From Streptomyces filipinensis (GTDB lineage: Bacteria > Actinomycetota > Actinomycetes > Streptomycetales > Streptomycetaceae): a DNA stretch of 64,000 bases. The first letter of the stretch is position 1, and each line of letters begins with the position of its first letter. The DNA is taken from the NCBI RefSeq assembly GCF_014649495.1, contig NZ_BMTD01000001.1, positions 1 through 64,000 of the forward strand, given 5' to 3'. The notes below the pieces were generated by a model, which worked only from the letters and a program-made list of their open reading frames with translations, was not told the DNA's origin and searched no databases. This document shows positions 10,125 to 21,476 of this stretch, in pieces. Position numbers and translations under genes: made by a program.

Positions 10125-11949
10125 CCGCAAGGGGGGCGCCCGGCCCGGGTCGGGACGCGCGGTGGCGTACGCCGCCCTGGGGGCCGTACTGCTGGCCGGG
10201 TGCGCCTCGATGCCCGACAGCGGGGATCTGCGGAATGTGGAGTCCACACCGCGGCAGGACACCCGCGTCCGGGTGTTCGCCATGCCGCCCGCCGAGGGAG
10301 CCGGTCCCGCCGAGATCATGCAGGGCTTCCTGGAGGCGCTGACCAGCGACGACCCGGACTACGACACGGCACGCAAGTATCTGGCGTCGGACGCGGCGAG
10401 CCACTGGCGGCCGGAGCAGTCGACCACGGTCCTCGCCAACGGGCCGAGCATCGAGCCGGACTGCCGGGCGGGCGGCGGTACGGAGCCGAGCAGCAGCGTC
10501 ACCTGCGTGCTGGCGGGCAGCCGGGTCGCGACCGTGGACGCGCAGCTGGCGTACCAGCCGGCCGGCGGGGCCTTCCGTAAGAAGGTCCACCTCACGCGGA
10601 ACCCCAAGAACGGGCAGTGGCGCATCGACGGGCTGCCCAACGGTGTCGTCATGGGCAAGTCGGACTTCCAGCGCAACTACACGGCCGTCGACAAGTACTA
10701 CTTCGCCTCCGACGCGGCGGTCGGGGCGGCGGGACAGCCGGTGGCGGTCGCCGACCCGGTGTTCGTGCGCAGCAAGGTGGATCCGATGACGCAGATGGTC
10801 CGCTCGCTGATCGGCGGTCCCACCCGTTGGCTCAGGCCGGTCGTCCGATCCAGCTTCCCTACCGGTACGACACTGCAGAAGGACGCATCGGGGCTGGCAC
10901 CGGACGACCAGAACAAGCTGACCGTGCCGCTGAACCTCAAGGCGTCCCAGGTCACGGGGCCCAAGTGCACCGAGATGGCGACGCAGGTGCTGTTCACGTT
11001 GCGGAACCTGGCGCCGACGCTGGAGTCGGTGGAGCTGCAGGGCGTCGGCGGGCACCGGCTGTGCGACCTGAGCGAGGAGCGCGCCGAGTCCCTCGCCTGG
11101 CGGGGATCGGCCAAGAGCCCGGAGAACCTGTACTTCCTCGACGGCAAGCACCGGCTGGTGCGGATACCGACGGGGAGCACCGGCACCAGCGCCGTCCCGG
11201 TGCCGGGTCCGCTGGGTGAGGGGGACAAGGCGCTTGAGTCGGTGGCGGTGTCGCGGGACGAGCACACGGCGGCGGGCGTCGGTGACCAGGGCAGGTCGCT
11301 GTACGTGACGTCGCTGGCGTCGGGCGGCTCGCTCGGGGACGCCGTGGTGACCAGCCAGGGCCCGACCCCCGCCGACCGGCTGACGACACCGAGCTGGGAC
11401 GCCCGCGGCGACCTGTGGGTGGCCGACCGGGACCCGGACCATCGGCGGCTGTACGTCATGGAGCAGGGTGCCGCCAAACCGCGGGAGGTCGCGGTTCCGG
11501 ACCTGTCCGGCCAGATCAAGGACGCGCGGGTCGCCGCCGACGGCGTGCGGATCGCGCTCGTGGTGGAGAAGGACGGCAAGCAGTCCCTGCTCATCGGACG
11601 GATCCAGCGCGACGACGGGACCGGACAGGGCACCTCGGTGGTGGAACTGCGTTCGGCGGCTCCCGACCTGGAGCAGGTCAGCGCCCTGTCGTGGGCCGGG
11701 GACAGCAGGCTGCTGGTCGTCGGCCGGGAGCAGGGCGGCGTGCTGCAGATGCGGTACGTCCAGGTCGACGGCGCCACGCTCGACGGCCCGGCGCCCGGTG
11801 CGCTGCCCGGGGTGCGGGCGATCGCCGCGTCCGAGGACGAGCGGGTGCCGCTGGTGGCCTACTCGGACGACGGGATCGTGCGGCTGCCGTCCGGAGCGCA
11901 GTGGCAGAAGGTGGACAAGGACGGGTCGGCACCGGTCTATCCGGGCTGA
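10114..11949 (+). CDS. lpqB: Lipoprotein LpqB
   Basis: This 611-residue secreted lipoprotein has a basic N-terminus, a hydrophobic core and lipobox LLAGC with Cys30. A GerMN (sporulation/spore germination) domain follows in the first half, and a C-terminal beta-propeller-like half contains repeated W-x-A/D-x-LWVADR type strands. In mycobacteria LpqB binds the extracellular part of MtrB and tunes the MtrAB system; the overlap with mtrB supports the same role here. The GTG start at 10114 has GGGGAGG 7 bases upstream, inside the mtrB coding end. The open frame before it is a shadow of mtrB. Confidence 0.95.
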   Translation: MGADRKGGARPGSGRAVAYAALGAVLLAGCASMPDSGDLRNVESTPRQDTRVRVFAMPPAEGAGPAEIMQGFLEALTSDDPDYDTARKYLASDAASHWRPEQSTTVLANGPSIEPDCRAGGGTEPSSSVTCVLAGSRVATVDAQLAYQPAGGAFRKKVHLTRNPKNGQWRIDGLPNGVVMGKSDFQRNYTAVDKYYFASDAAVGAAGQPVAVADPVFVRSKVDPMTQMVRSLIGGPTRWLRPVVRSSFPTGTTLQKDASGLAPDDQNKLTVPLNLKASQVTGPKCTEMATQVLFTLRNLAPTLESVELQGVGGHRLCDLSEERAESLAWRGSAKSPENLYFLDGKHRLVRIPTGSTGTSAVPVPGPLGEGDKALESVAVSRDEHTAAGVGDQGRSLYVTSLASGGSLGDAVVTSQGPTPADRLTTPSWDARGDLWVADRDPDHRRLYVMEQGAAKPREVAVPDLSGQIKDARVAADGVRIALVVEKDGKQSLLIGRIQRDDGTGQGTSVVELRSAAPDLEQVSALSWAGDSRLLVVGREQGGVLQMRYVQVDGATLDGPAPGALPGVRAIAASEDERVPLVAYSDDGIVRLPSGAQWQKVDKDGSAPVYPG

Positions 11950-12074
11950 GCGTGGTGCTGCGCCCCGCCTGTTCCCCCATGTGGGTGATGGGCGGTGCGC
12001 GGGACCCGGGGTTGTCCACAGGCGGTTTTCCACAGGGGTGGCAGGGCGGCTGCGTCGTTGGCACAGTGGTGGAC

Positions 12075-12947
12075 ATGCGGGGGTGGTGGCGGGACCTCAC
12101 CGACCTGGTGCTGCCGGCCGAGTGCGCGGGCTGCGGGGCACCTCGTACGGTGCTCTGCCCGCGTTGCCGGGCCGCGCTGTGCGGTCGCGAGCCGCGCCGG
12201 GTGCGGCCGGTGCCGGAGCCGGCCGGGCTGCCGGCGGTGCATGCGGCGGCTCCCTACGCCGAGGAGGTGCGCTCACTGCTTCTCGCCCACAAGGAGCGGG
12301 GCGTGCTGGCCCTCGCGGGAGAGCTGGGCGCGGCTCTGGCGGGGGCTGTGCGGGCCGGACTCGGCCGGTGCGGCGCCGGGACCGGTGCCGGTACCGGTGC
12401 CGGCGGCTCCGGGACCGTGCTGCTCGTCCCCGTGCCCTCCGCTCGGTGGGCCGTTCGGGCGCGCGGGCACGATCCGGTGCGGCGGATGGCGCTCGCGGCG
12501 GCAGGGGAACTACGGCGCACCGGGACGTCGGCCAGGGTGGCGGCCGTGCTGCGCCAGCGTCGGCCGGTGCTGGACCAGGCAGGGCTCGACGCGCGGCGGC
12601 GCCTGGCGAATCTCGACGGTGCGCTGGAGGTGACGGCGGGCGGCGGGCGGCTGCTCGACGCCGGGCGGGTCGTGCTCGTCGACGACCTGATCACGACGGG
12701 CGCCAGCCTCGCGGAGGCGGCGCGGGCCCTTCGGGAGGCGGCAGGGGAGCGAAGTCGAGTGAGAACGGCCGTGTACGGGGCCGTAACTCGGGAAGGAAGG
12801 GATGAACAACGGATCGCGGCGCGGACGGAGAGCGAGCAGTGGGTGCATGGTGCACCGGAAAAGCCACCGCTGAACACCCCCCGGCATGCGCTCCTTGCAG
12901 CTGTGATCGCCGCTCCGCGGGATTCTTTCGAAATAAACAGGAACTGA
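12075..12947 (+). CDS. ComF family phosphoribosyltransferase-like protein
   Basis: This protein has about 290 residues. An N-terminal zinc-finger-like segment with CAGCG and CPRC cysteine pairs is followed by a phosphoribosyltransferase type I domain with the PRPP-binding motif VVLVDDLITTGAS. ComF proteins are linked to DNA uptake in naturally competent bacteria; the role in Actinobacteria is not established, though the gene always sits between lpqB and hpf. Start choice is open: in-frame GTG at 12066, GTG at 12069 and ATG at 12075, none with a convincing ribosome site. After the PRPP motif there is an unusually long tail of about 75 residues with lower GC, ending in DSFEINRN. Confidence 0.88.
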   Translation: MRGWWRDLTDLVLPAECAGCGAPRTVLCPRCRAALCGREPRRVRPVPEPAGLPAVHAAAPYAEEVRSLLLAHKERGVLALAGELGAALAGAVRAGLGRCGAGTGAGTGAGGSGTVLLVPVPSARWAVRARGHDPVRRMALAAAGELRRTGTSARVAAVLRQRRPVLDQAGLDARRRLANLDGALEVTAGGGRLLDAGRVVLVDDLITTGASLAEAARALREAAGERSRVRTAVYGAVTREGRDEQRIAARTESEQWVHGAPEKPPLNTPRHALLAAVIAAPRDSFEINRN

Positions 12948-13258
12948 CCGCCTACCTGCATCGTTGCTGGTAGTGGGAGGGGTAATTCACCTGAACGGAG
13001 GTACGCCGGAGTAGAGGGTGACGACATCCGTCCGGGCGAGATATGTTCGGTTGTGAGGAAAGCCGCAGGCCGTCCCTCTCATATCGGAATGCCGTGCACG
13101 GGTTTTCGGCTATCACCCGGGCCGGTGGGGTGGAGATCTCGCCCATGGGGGAGGAGGAGGTGGAAGTCACCGAGTCCGAGGTCCGGTGCTCACCGGACCT
13201 GGTGCGAAAGGGAGATGCTCCGCCGAGCGGGCGGAGCGATCCGGGAACGGAGTTCTGC
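12948..13258. other. Intergenic region comF-hpf (about 310 bases)
   Basis: There is no convincing gene here, although the hpf frame is open through the second half with an ATG at 13043 and one at 13145. It holds a likely vegetative promoter and a possible stress-sigma promoter for hpf, listed separately. AT content is higher than in the neighbouring genes. Confidence 0.6.
13018..13047 (+). promoter_or_regulatory. Putative vegetative promoter for hpf
   Basis: GTGACG at 13018-13023 and TATGTT at 13042-13047 are separated by 18 bases and resemble -35 and -10 boxes of the HrdB class. Transcription would start near 13054, leaving a leader of about 200 bases before the preferred GTG start. A GTTG...GGGTAA pair at 12963-12985 just upstream looks somewhat like a SigB/SigH-type stress promoter, but the spacing is short. 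Both are judged by eye only. Confidence 0.4.
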
Positions 13259-13951
13259 GTGGACATCGTCGTCAAGGGCCGCAAGACCGAGGTGCCCGAG
13301 CGGTTCCGCAAGCACGTGGCCGAGAAGCTGAAGCTGGAGAAGATCCAGAGGCTCGATGCCAAGGTGATCAGCCTCGACGTCGAGGTGTCCAAGGAGCCGA
13401 ACCCCCGACAGGCCGACCGTTGCGATCGAGTGGAGATCACGCTCCGCTCCCGCGGTCCGGTGATCCGGGCGGAGGCGGCGGCCAGCGATCCGTACGCGGC
13501 ACTCGACCTTGCGGCGGAGAAGCTGGACGCGCGGCTGCGCAAGCAGCACGACAAGCGTTTCTCGCGGCGAGGCGCACGCCGGATCCCGGCGGCGGAGGTG
13601 GCCGACCACGTCCCGGGCGCGGCGACGCTGAACGGCAACGGCCTTCCCGTCCACGAGGAAGAGACGGAGGGGGTGCCGACGAAGAAGATCGGCTCGCTGG
13701 AGGTCAAGGGTGACGGACCCCTCGTCGTCCGCGAGAAGACCCACGTCGCCTCCCCGATGAGCCTCGACCAGGCCCTCTACGAGATGGAGCTGGTCGGCCA
13801 CGACTTCTACTTGTTCGTCGACGCGGAGACGAAGGAACCGAGCGTCGTCTACCGGCGGCACGCCTACGACTACGGCGTGATCCACCTCAGCACGGACCCG
13901 ATGGTCGCCGAGGCGCAGACCCCCGCGGCGGGTGGCACGCTGGGCGGCTGA
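13259..13951 (+). CDS. hpf: Long-form ribosome hibernation promoting factor
   Basis: This 230-residue protein has an N-terminal S30AE/YfiA domain (residues 1-105, DIVVKGRKTEVPERFRKHV) and a basic linker (RKQHDKRFSRRGARR). The C-terminal dimerisation domain (residues ~165-230) contains SLDQALYEMELVGHDFYLF and YRRHAYDYGVIHL. The long form dimerises 70S ribosomes into 100S particles during dormancy. I prefer the GTG at 13259, preceded by GGAG at 7-base spacing, because the family fold begins exactly there. An in-frame ATG at 13145 would add 38 residues with no family similarity that I recognise. A strong terminator follows. Confidence 0.93.
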   Translation: MDIVVKGRKTEVPERFRKHVAEKLKLEKIQRLDAKVISLDVEVSKEPNPRQADRCDRVEITLRSRGPVIRAEAAASDPYAALDLAAEKLDARLRKQHDKRFSRRGARRIPAAEVADHVPGAATLNGNGLPVHEEETEGVPTKKIGSLEVKGDGPLVVREKTHVASPMSLDQALYEMELVGHDFYLFVDAETKEPSVVYRRHAYDYGVIHLSTDPMVAEAQTPAAGGTLGG

Positions 13952-13972
13952 CATCCCGGCCCGAGCCGAACC

Positions 13973-14010
13973 GGTGCCCCTGGAAGCGCGTGTGCGCCCC
14001 CAGGGGCACC
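13973..14010 (+). terminator. Terminator after hpf
   Basis: A perfect 11-bp stem (GGTGCCCCTGG with CCAGGGGCACC) and a 16-base loop begin 22 bases after the hpf stop. There is no strong T tract, which is usual for Streptomyces. Confidence 0.75.
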
Positions 14011-14153
14011 TGTGTGCGACCACTTCACGCCCCGCACGTCACCCCTGTGCCGCCCGGGCATGAAATCATGGCCGGACCGGCCCAACCGGTGGGCCGCTGC
14101 CTTGGGTTGGCGATGGCACAGGACCACAGGCCACAGCCTCAGGGGGAGGAACG

Positions 14154-14900
14154 ATGGCGGACACCTTCGGACCGATGCGGGACGAGGATGGCGACGACGG
14201 AGTCATCGGCATGCGGCCGGACACGGGCTCCGTACGCGCGGAGCCGATCAGAGTCCTGGTCGTGGACGACCACGCCCTCTTCCGGCGCGGACTGGAGATC
14301 GTGCTCGCGGCCGAGGAGGACATCCAGGTCGTCGGCGAGGCCGGTGACGGCGCCGAAGCCGTGGACAAGGCCGCAGACCTGCTGCCCGACATCGTGCTGA
14401 TGGACGTCCGCATGCCCAAGCGCGGCGGGATCGAGGCCTGCACCTCCATCAAGGAGGTCGCCCCCAGCGCGAAGATCATCATGTTGACGATCAGCGACGA
14501 GGAGGCCGACCTCTACGACGCGATCAAGGCGGGCGCGACCGGATACCTGCTGAAGGAGATCTCGACGGACGAGGTGGCGACCGCCATCCGCGCGGTGGCC
14601 GACGGACAGTCGCAGATCAGCCCGTCCATGGCCTCCAAGCTCCTGACCGAGTTCAAGTCGATGATCCAGCGCACCGACGAGCGGCGGCTCGTGCCCGCGC
14701 CGCGGCTCACCGACCGGGAACTGGAAGTCCTCAAGCTCGTCGCCACCGGGATGAACAACCGGGACATCGCCAAGGAGCTGTTCATCTCGGAGAACACCGT
14801 GAAGAACCACGTCCGCAACATCCTGGAGAAGCTCCAACTGCACTCCAGGATGGAAGCCGTGGTCTACGCGATGCGGGAGAAGATCCTGGAGATCCGGTAG
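14154..14900 (+). CDS. LuxR/NarL-family response regulator, orphan
   Basis: This 248-residue regulator has an N-terminal acidic extension of about 32 residues. The receiver domain has VVDDH and phosphoacceptor Asp84 in IVLMDVRMP; the Lys lies in GYLLKEIS. The LuxR-type HTH covers residues ~180-242 (LTDRELEVLKLVATGMNNRDIAKEL). The pocket residues are intact, so it can in principle be phosphorylated, yet no histidine kinase gene is adjacent. The ATG at 14154 has GGGGAGGA just upstream. Targets are unknown. Confidence 0.93.
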   Translation: MADTFGPMRDEDGDDGVIGMRPDTGSVRAEPIRVLVVDDHALFRRGLEIVLAAEEDIQVVGEAGDGAEAVDKAADLLPDIVLMDVRMPKRGGIEACTSIKEVAPSAKIIMLTISDEEADLYDAIKAGATGYLLKEISTDEVATAIRAVADGQSQISPSMASKLLTEFKSMIQRTDERRLVPAPRLTDRELEVLKLVATGMNNRDIAKELFISENTVKNHVRNILEKLQLHSRMEAVVYAMREKILEIR

Positions 14901-14912
14901 CGCTCGTGGCCT

Positions 14913-16115
14913 CTAGGCGAGAGCGCGGGCGAGCTCCCGCGTCAGCGGCTCGCGCAGCCCGGGTGCGTCCACCCGCTCCACCCGGACGTCCGTGCAGTTG
15001 ACCCACGTGGCCGCCTCGACCAGGGCTTGGGCGAGGGCCGGGACCGCCTTCGGGCCGTCCAGGGAGACCTGCTTGGCCACCAGGGTGCGGCCCTCGCGGG
15101 CCGGGTCGACCCGCCCGACCAGTCGGCCGCCCGCCAGCACCGGCATCGCGAAATAGCCGTAGACCCGCTTCGGCTTGGGGACGTACGCCTCCAGGCGGTG
15201 GGTGAAGCCGAAGATGCGCTCCGTGCGCGCCCGTTCCCAGACCAGCGAGTCGAACGGCGACAGCAGCGTGGTCCGGTGACGGCCGCGCGGGGGCGTCGCC
15301 AGGGCCGCCGGGTCCGCCCAGGCGGGCTTCCCCCAGCCCTCGACCTCGACCGGCACCAGGCCCGAGTCGGCGATGACCGCGTCGACCTGTTCGCCCTTGA
15401 GGCGGTGGTAGTCGGCGATGTCCGCGCGTGTGCCGACCCCGAGCGACTCGCCGGCCAGCCGGACCAGGCGGCGCAGGCACTCGCCGTCGTCCAGCTCGTC
15501 GTGCAGCAGCGCGTCCGGGACGGCGCGCTCGGCGAGGTCGTACACCCGCTTCCAGCCGCGCCGCTCGACGCACACCACCTCGCCGTACATCAGTGCGCGC
15601 TCCACGGCGACCTTGGTGCCGGACCAGTCCCACCACTCGTTCGTCTTCTTCGCGCCGCCCAGCTCCGTGGACGTCAGCGGGCCCTCCGCACGCAGCTGCT
15701 TGATGACCTGTTCGTAGGCGCCCTCGGGCAGCTCGTGGTTCCAGTGCGGGCGGTCGCGGTAGGCGCGGCGGCGGAAGGCGAAGTGCGGCCACTCCTCGAT
15801 GGGCAGGATGCACGCCGCGTGCGACCAGTACTCGAAGGCGTGCGGGCGCGAGGGCGACACGCCCGTGGACGCGGACTTCCAGTAAGCGGTCTCGACCGCG
15901 GTGCGGCCCACCGCGCCGAGCCGGGCGTAGGGGATGAGCTCATGGGAGCGGGCGAGGACCGAGATGGTGTCGAGCTGGACCGCGCCGAGGTGGCGCAGCA
16001 CCCCGCGGACTCCACCCCGCCGGTCGGGCGCGCCGAGCAGGCCCTGGGCCCGCAGGGCGATACGGCGGGCGTCGTCCGCGGTGAGGGAGGTGGTCGGGCG
16101 CGGCAGGGTCGTCAT
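14913..16115 (-). CDS. Winged-helix DNA glycosylase, YcaQ/AlkX-like (HTH_42 family)
   Basis: This 400-residue protein belongs to the winged-helix family that includes E. coli YcaQ and Streptomyces AlkX/AlkZ. These enzymes unhook interstrand crosslinks or remove bulky alkylated bases. Family hallmarks are GAVQLDTISVLARSHELI, where Q47-L-D49 fits the catalytic Q-x-D/Q motif, and the later LLSPFDSLVWERARTERIF and YGYFAMPVL. It is convergent with the response regulator with a 12-base gap. It is more likely a housekeeping YcaQ-like enzyme than a self-resistance AlkZ, since no biosynthetic cluster is near. Confidence 0.88.
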   Translation of the reverse strand: MTTLPRPTTSLTADDARRIALRAQGLLGAPDRRGGVRGVLRHLGAVQLDTISVLARSHELIPYARLGAVGRTAVETAYWKSASTGVSPSRPHAFEYWSHAACILPIEEWPHFAFRRRAYRDRPHWNHELPEGAYEQVIKQLRAEGPLTSTELGGAKKTNEWWDWSGTKVAVERALMYGEVVCVERRGWKRVYDLAERAVPDALLHDELDDGECLRRLVRLAGESLGVGTRADIADYHRLKGEQVDAVIADSGLVPVEVEGWGKPAWADPAALATPPRGRHRTTLLSPFDSLVWERARTERIFGFTHRLEAYVPKPKRVYGYFAMPVLAGGRLVGRVDPAREGRTLVAKQVSLDGPKAVPALAQALVEAATWVNCTDVRVERVDAPGLREPLTRELARALA

Positions 16116-16164
16116 GCCCCGGACGATAGAGGGTGCCACTGACAGTCCGTGCTGAGCTGCGGTT

Positions 16165-16737
16165 TCACCGGGCGCGGGCGGGCAGGTACGGCGCAGTGGA
16201 CGCCAGCCCCAGGTCCGAGGGGAGCAGGGAGCCGACCCAGCAGTCCCGGCGCACCCCTTTGTTGTTGATCGCCGAGCGCAGGGTGCCCTCGATGGTGAAG
16301 CCCGCGCGTTCGGCCACCGTGCGGGACGCGTGGTTGCCGACCTCGGCGCGCCATTCGACCCGGTCGACGCCGACCTCGGTGAAGATCCACCGGCACGCGG
16401 CGAGCGTGGCCTCCGTGACGTAGCCGCGGCCGCGATGCTCCTTGGCCGCCCAGAAACCGATCTCCGCCGTGCCGAGCGAGCGCATGGTGAGGGCGAGCAT
16501 GCCCGTGAGTTCCCCGCCGGCGAGGAAGAGGCCGAAGGTGAACATCGAACCGTCCGACCAGCCGTCGGGGACCAGCTGCTCGGTGAAGCCGCTCGCGTGC
16601 TCGGGCAGATACGGCGAGGGCACCGTGGTCCAGCGCTGGATGTCGGGGTCCTGCACGGCGTCGTACACCGCCTGTGTGTCATGCGGTCCGACCGGGCGCA
16701 GGACCAGGCGGTCCGTGGGGAGCGTGAGGGGTTCCAT
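16165..16737 (-). CDS. GNAT family N-acetyltransferase (RimJ/RimL-like)
   Basis: This 190-residue GNAT fold opens with LPTDRLVLRPVGPHD and carries motif A around EIGFWAAKEHRGRGYVTEA, where the R-G-R-G-Y loop binds the acetyl-CoA pyrophosphate. Motif B follows with NHASRTVAERAGF. These features are typical of the RimJ/RimL ribosomal-protein acetyltransferase subfamily, but the actual substrate cannot be read from sequence. The ATG at 16737 was chosen; the frame is open 12 codons further upstream. It is transcribed away from secA. Confidence 0.9.
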   Translation of the reverse strand: MEPLTLPTDRLVLRPVGPHDTQAVYDAVQDPDIQRWTTVPSPYLPEHASGFTEQLVPDGWSDGSMFTFGLFLAGGELTGMLALTMRSLGTAEIGFWAAKEHRGRGYVTEATLAACRWIFTEVGVDRVEWRAEVGNHASRTVAERAGFTIEGTLRSAINNKGVRRDCWVGSLLPSDLGLASTAPYLPARAR

Positions 16738-16989
16738 CGGCCGATTGTGCTCGGCTGCCCGCCGACAGGCCACAGGTTTTCGCTGTGCGTGAGCACGCGA
16801 TCACAGTTCGCGCAATTCGTCGCGCCGATGCGGCACTATCGCCGTGCCCCGTCCGTTGTCCTGGGTGAAGCAGCCGTCGGGCCGCCAGGCCTCCCGGCCC
16901 AGCCGGGTCCTCGCATACGATGGCCGTTGCTCAGTACGTGAAATGGAAACCGACCGTCCCAGGCCCGACCGGCAAGGAGACAAACCCCC

Positions 16990-19800
<2,811 letters not shown>

Positions 19801-19832
19801 CGGCCAGCCCACGGCGCTCCAGCCGTTTTCGC

Positions 19833-19865
19833 AAGGGCCGGGTTCCTTTTCGGGACCCGGCCCTT
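19833..19865. terminator. Bidirectional terminator between secA and the Rv3235-like gene
   Basis: AAGGGCCGGGT and ACCCGGCCCTT flank a small T-rich loop, giving a stem of at least 11 bp. It lies 32 bases after the secA stop and 43 bases beyond the end of the converging gene. Confidence 0.82.
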
Positions 19866-19908
19866 CGCCGTGTCTGGGCCGGGGTGGGTCTGCCCGGGCT
19901 GTCCGCGG

Positions 19909-20499
19909 CTACGGCTGCTGCGGGCCGGTTTCCACCGCTGTGCAGCGCCAGCGGAGGTCCTGGCCGAGTTCCAGACGGAAGGCCAGGGCGCGGAGCCGTT
20001 CGCCGGCGGCGATGCGGGCGAAGACCTCCAGGGCGCCGTCGCGGGGGACGTAGTAGCCGATGTCGTGGACGCGGGGGCGGGAGCCTCGCGTGCGCAGGGG
20101 GCTGCGTTCGGCGAGGCGGATCAGGTCGTCGTAGGCGGGGCCCGCGGTGTGGCGGAGCATCCAGTGGACGGGCCGCTGACCGCTCAGGACGGCCAGCAGG
20201 CGGTCCGCGAAGAGGTCGGTGGGGCGAGGCTGCCGTACGGCCGTCCGGGGCGGCGTGAGAGCCGTTTCCGGCGCGGCGGACGGCGCGGCGGACGGGCGAG
20301 CGCGGGCCGGCTCCGGGGCTGTGGGCGCGGGAGGGGTCGTGGGCGCGGTCTGTGGGGCCGCCGCACGGCGGGGCGGGATCCTCGGCGGGGCTCCTGCCGG
20401 GCGGCGGGTGTCGTGGCGGGTCGGCGGGCGGTGGCGCGGGCGGGGCTGGGGGCCGGGGCTCGTCGCCCTGTTCGTGGTGCGGCTCATGACCTTGTTCAT
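19909..20499 (-). CDS. Rv3235 family protein
   Basis: This 196-residue protein has a very basic Pro/Arg/Ala-rich N-terminal half (residues 1-95, likely disordered). The compact C-terminal domain (DLFADRLLAVLSGQRPVHWMLRHTAGPAY and a later beta-rich VFARIAAGERLRALAFRLE) matches the actinobacterial Rv3235 family. The family is found next to secA across Actinobacteria and has no assigned function. The start is either the ATG at 20499 or the ATG at 20487, which is four codons later; the former is used. Arg/Pro richness of the N-terminus makes the exact start hard to judge. Confidence 0.82.
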   Translation of the reverse strand: MNKVMSRTTNRATSPGPQPRPRHRPPTRHDTRRPAGAPPRIPPRRAAAPQTAPTTPPAPTAPEPARARPSAAPSAAPETALTPPRTAVRQPRPTDLFADRLLAVLSGQRPVHWMLRHTAGPAYDDLIRLAERSPLRTRGSRPRVHDIGYYVPRDGALEVFARIAAGERLRALAFRLELGQDLRWRCTAVETGPQQP

Positions 20500-20829
20500 G
20501 GGGTCCCCGTTCGGCGGGCCCGGTGGATACCGGACGGTAACTCGCTGGTGGGGATCTTGTACGGGGGCGGGGAGCGGGGTGGCAAGGACGGCGGGCACGC
20601 CTCGGCGGGGGCGGAGAAGTTCACCTATCCGAGGGATGCGGGATCGGTCGGACGCTGCGATGTGGCGGGTGCTCCGGGTGAATTCGTGGCCCGCGGTGGA
20701 CGGCTGCACGGGTGTGGGCACAGACCCGAAAGGGGACGGGCGCACGTATCCTGAAGGCCCTCCGGGAGACGCGGCAGCCGGCCCTCCCGGGGGCCCAGCG
20801 GAGCCTTTGAGCAGGAAAGAGCGGCCAGC
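20500..20829. other. Divergent intergenic region (330 bases)
   Basis: This lies between the Rv3235-like gene and the DUF6912 gene. I see no gene and no strong hairpin. It must contain the promoters of both divergent genes, but I could not identify -10/-35 pairs that I would defend. Confidence 0.5.
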
Positions 20830-21342
20830 ATGCGCGTCTACGTCCCCCTGACCCTCCCCGGTCTCGCCGAGGCGCACAAGACGGGTGAGCTGGGGAGCGG
20901 CCCCTTCGCCGCGTATGCCGTCACGCCCGCGTTGCGCGAGTGGTACGCCTCCGAGGACATCGAGGAGCTGGAGTACGCGGCCCTGAGCCGGGCCGCGCTG
21001 GCCTCGCTGCGGCTGCTCGCGGCGGATCCGGGTGCGCCACGGCGCAGGGTCGTGGTCGCCGTGGACGTGGCCGACGGCGCGGCGGGCGTCGGCCCGGACC
21101 GTGGGCTGGACCCGGCCGCTCTGGGCGAGGTGAGCGTGACGGTGACCGTGCCGCTCGCCAAGGCGGCCGCGGTGCATGTCGACGCCGATGACGCGGAGCA
21201 GGACGTGGCCGCGGCGGCGCAGGCGCTGGAGGCGGCCGACGGCGGGGACGACGACGCGCAGTCCGTCGTGGACGCGGCGGACGATCACGAGCTGCTGTGG
21301 TACGCCACGCAGGAGATTCCCAACCTGGTCGGACGGGCCTGA
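20830..21342 (+). CDS. DUF6912 family protein
   Basis: This 170-residue acidic protein starts MRVYVPLTLPGLAEAHKTGELG and ends HELLWYATQEIPNLV, both conserved in an uncharacterised actinobacterial family. It has no membrane helix, signal peptide or recognisable catalytic motif. The ATG at 20830 has AGGAAAGAG about 8 bases upstream. It reads in the same direction as the HAD hydrolase 134 bases downstream; whether they share a transcript is unknown. Confidence 0.8.
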   Translation: MRVYVPLTLPGLAEAHKTGELGSGPFAAYAVTPALREWYASEDIEELEYAALSRAALASLRLLAADPGAPRRRVVVAVDVADGAAGVGPDRGLDPAALGEVSVTVTVPLAKAAAVHVDADDAEQDVAAAAQALEAADGGDDDAQSVVDAADDHELLWYATQEIPNLVGRA

Positions 21343-21476
21343 CCGGGCCGGACCGACGCTGACCTGGTCGCGCGCTCTCGTCGCGTGGTCCGGCCGAGCG
21401 CGCTGGTCGAAGCGCGCCTGCCGGAGCGAGCGGGCGGCAGCCGTCGTTGTCGGTGGTGGCGGGTACGGTCTTTGGC

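Noticed and set aside
13145..13258. N-terminal extension of HPF from the ATG at 13145
   Set aside because: The S30AE domain begins at the GTG at 13259, which has its own ribosome site; the extension shows no recognisable homology, though it is not formally excluded.
16893..16921. Promoter for secA with -10 TACGAT
   Set aside because: The -10-like hexamer is good, but nothing resembling a -35 box lies 16-19 bases upstream, so I did not list it.
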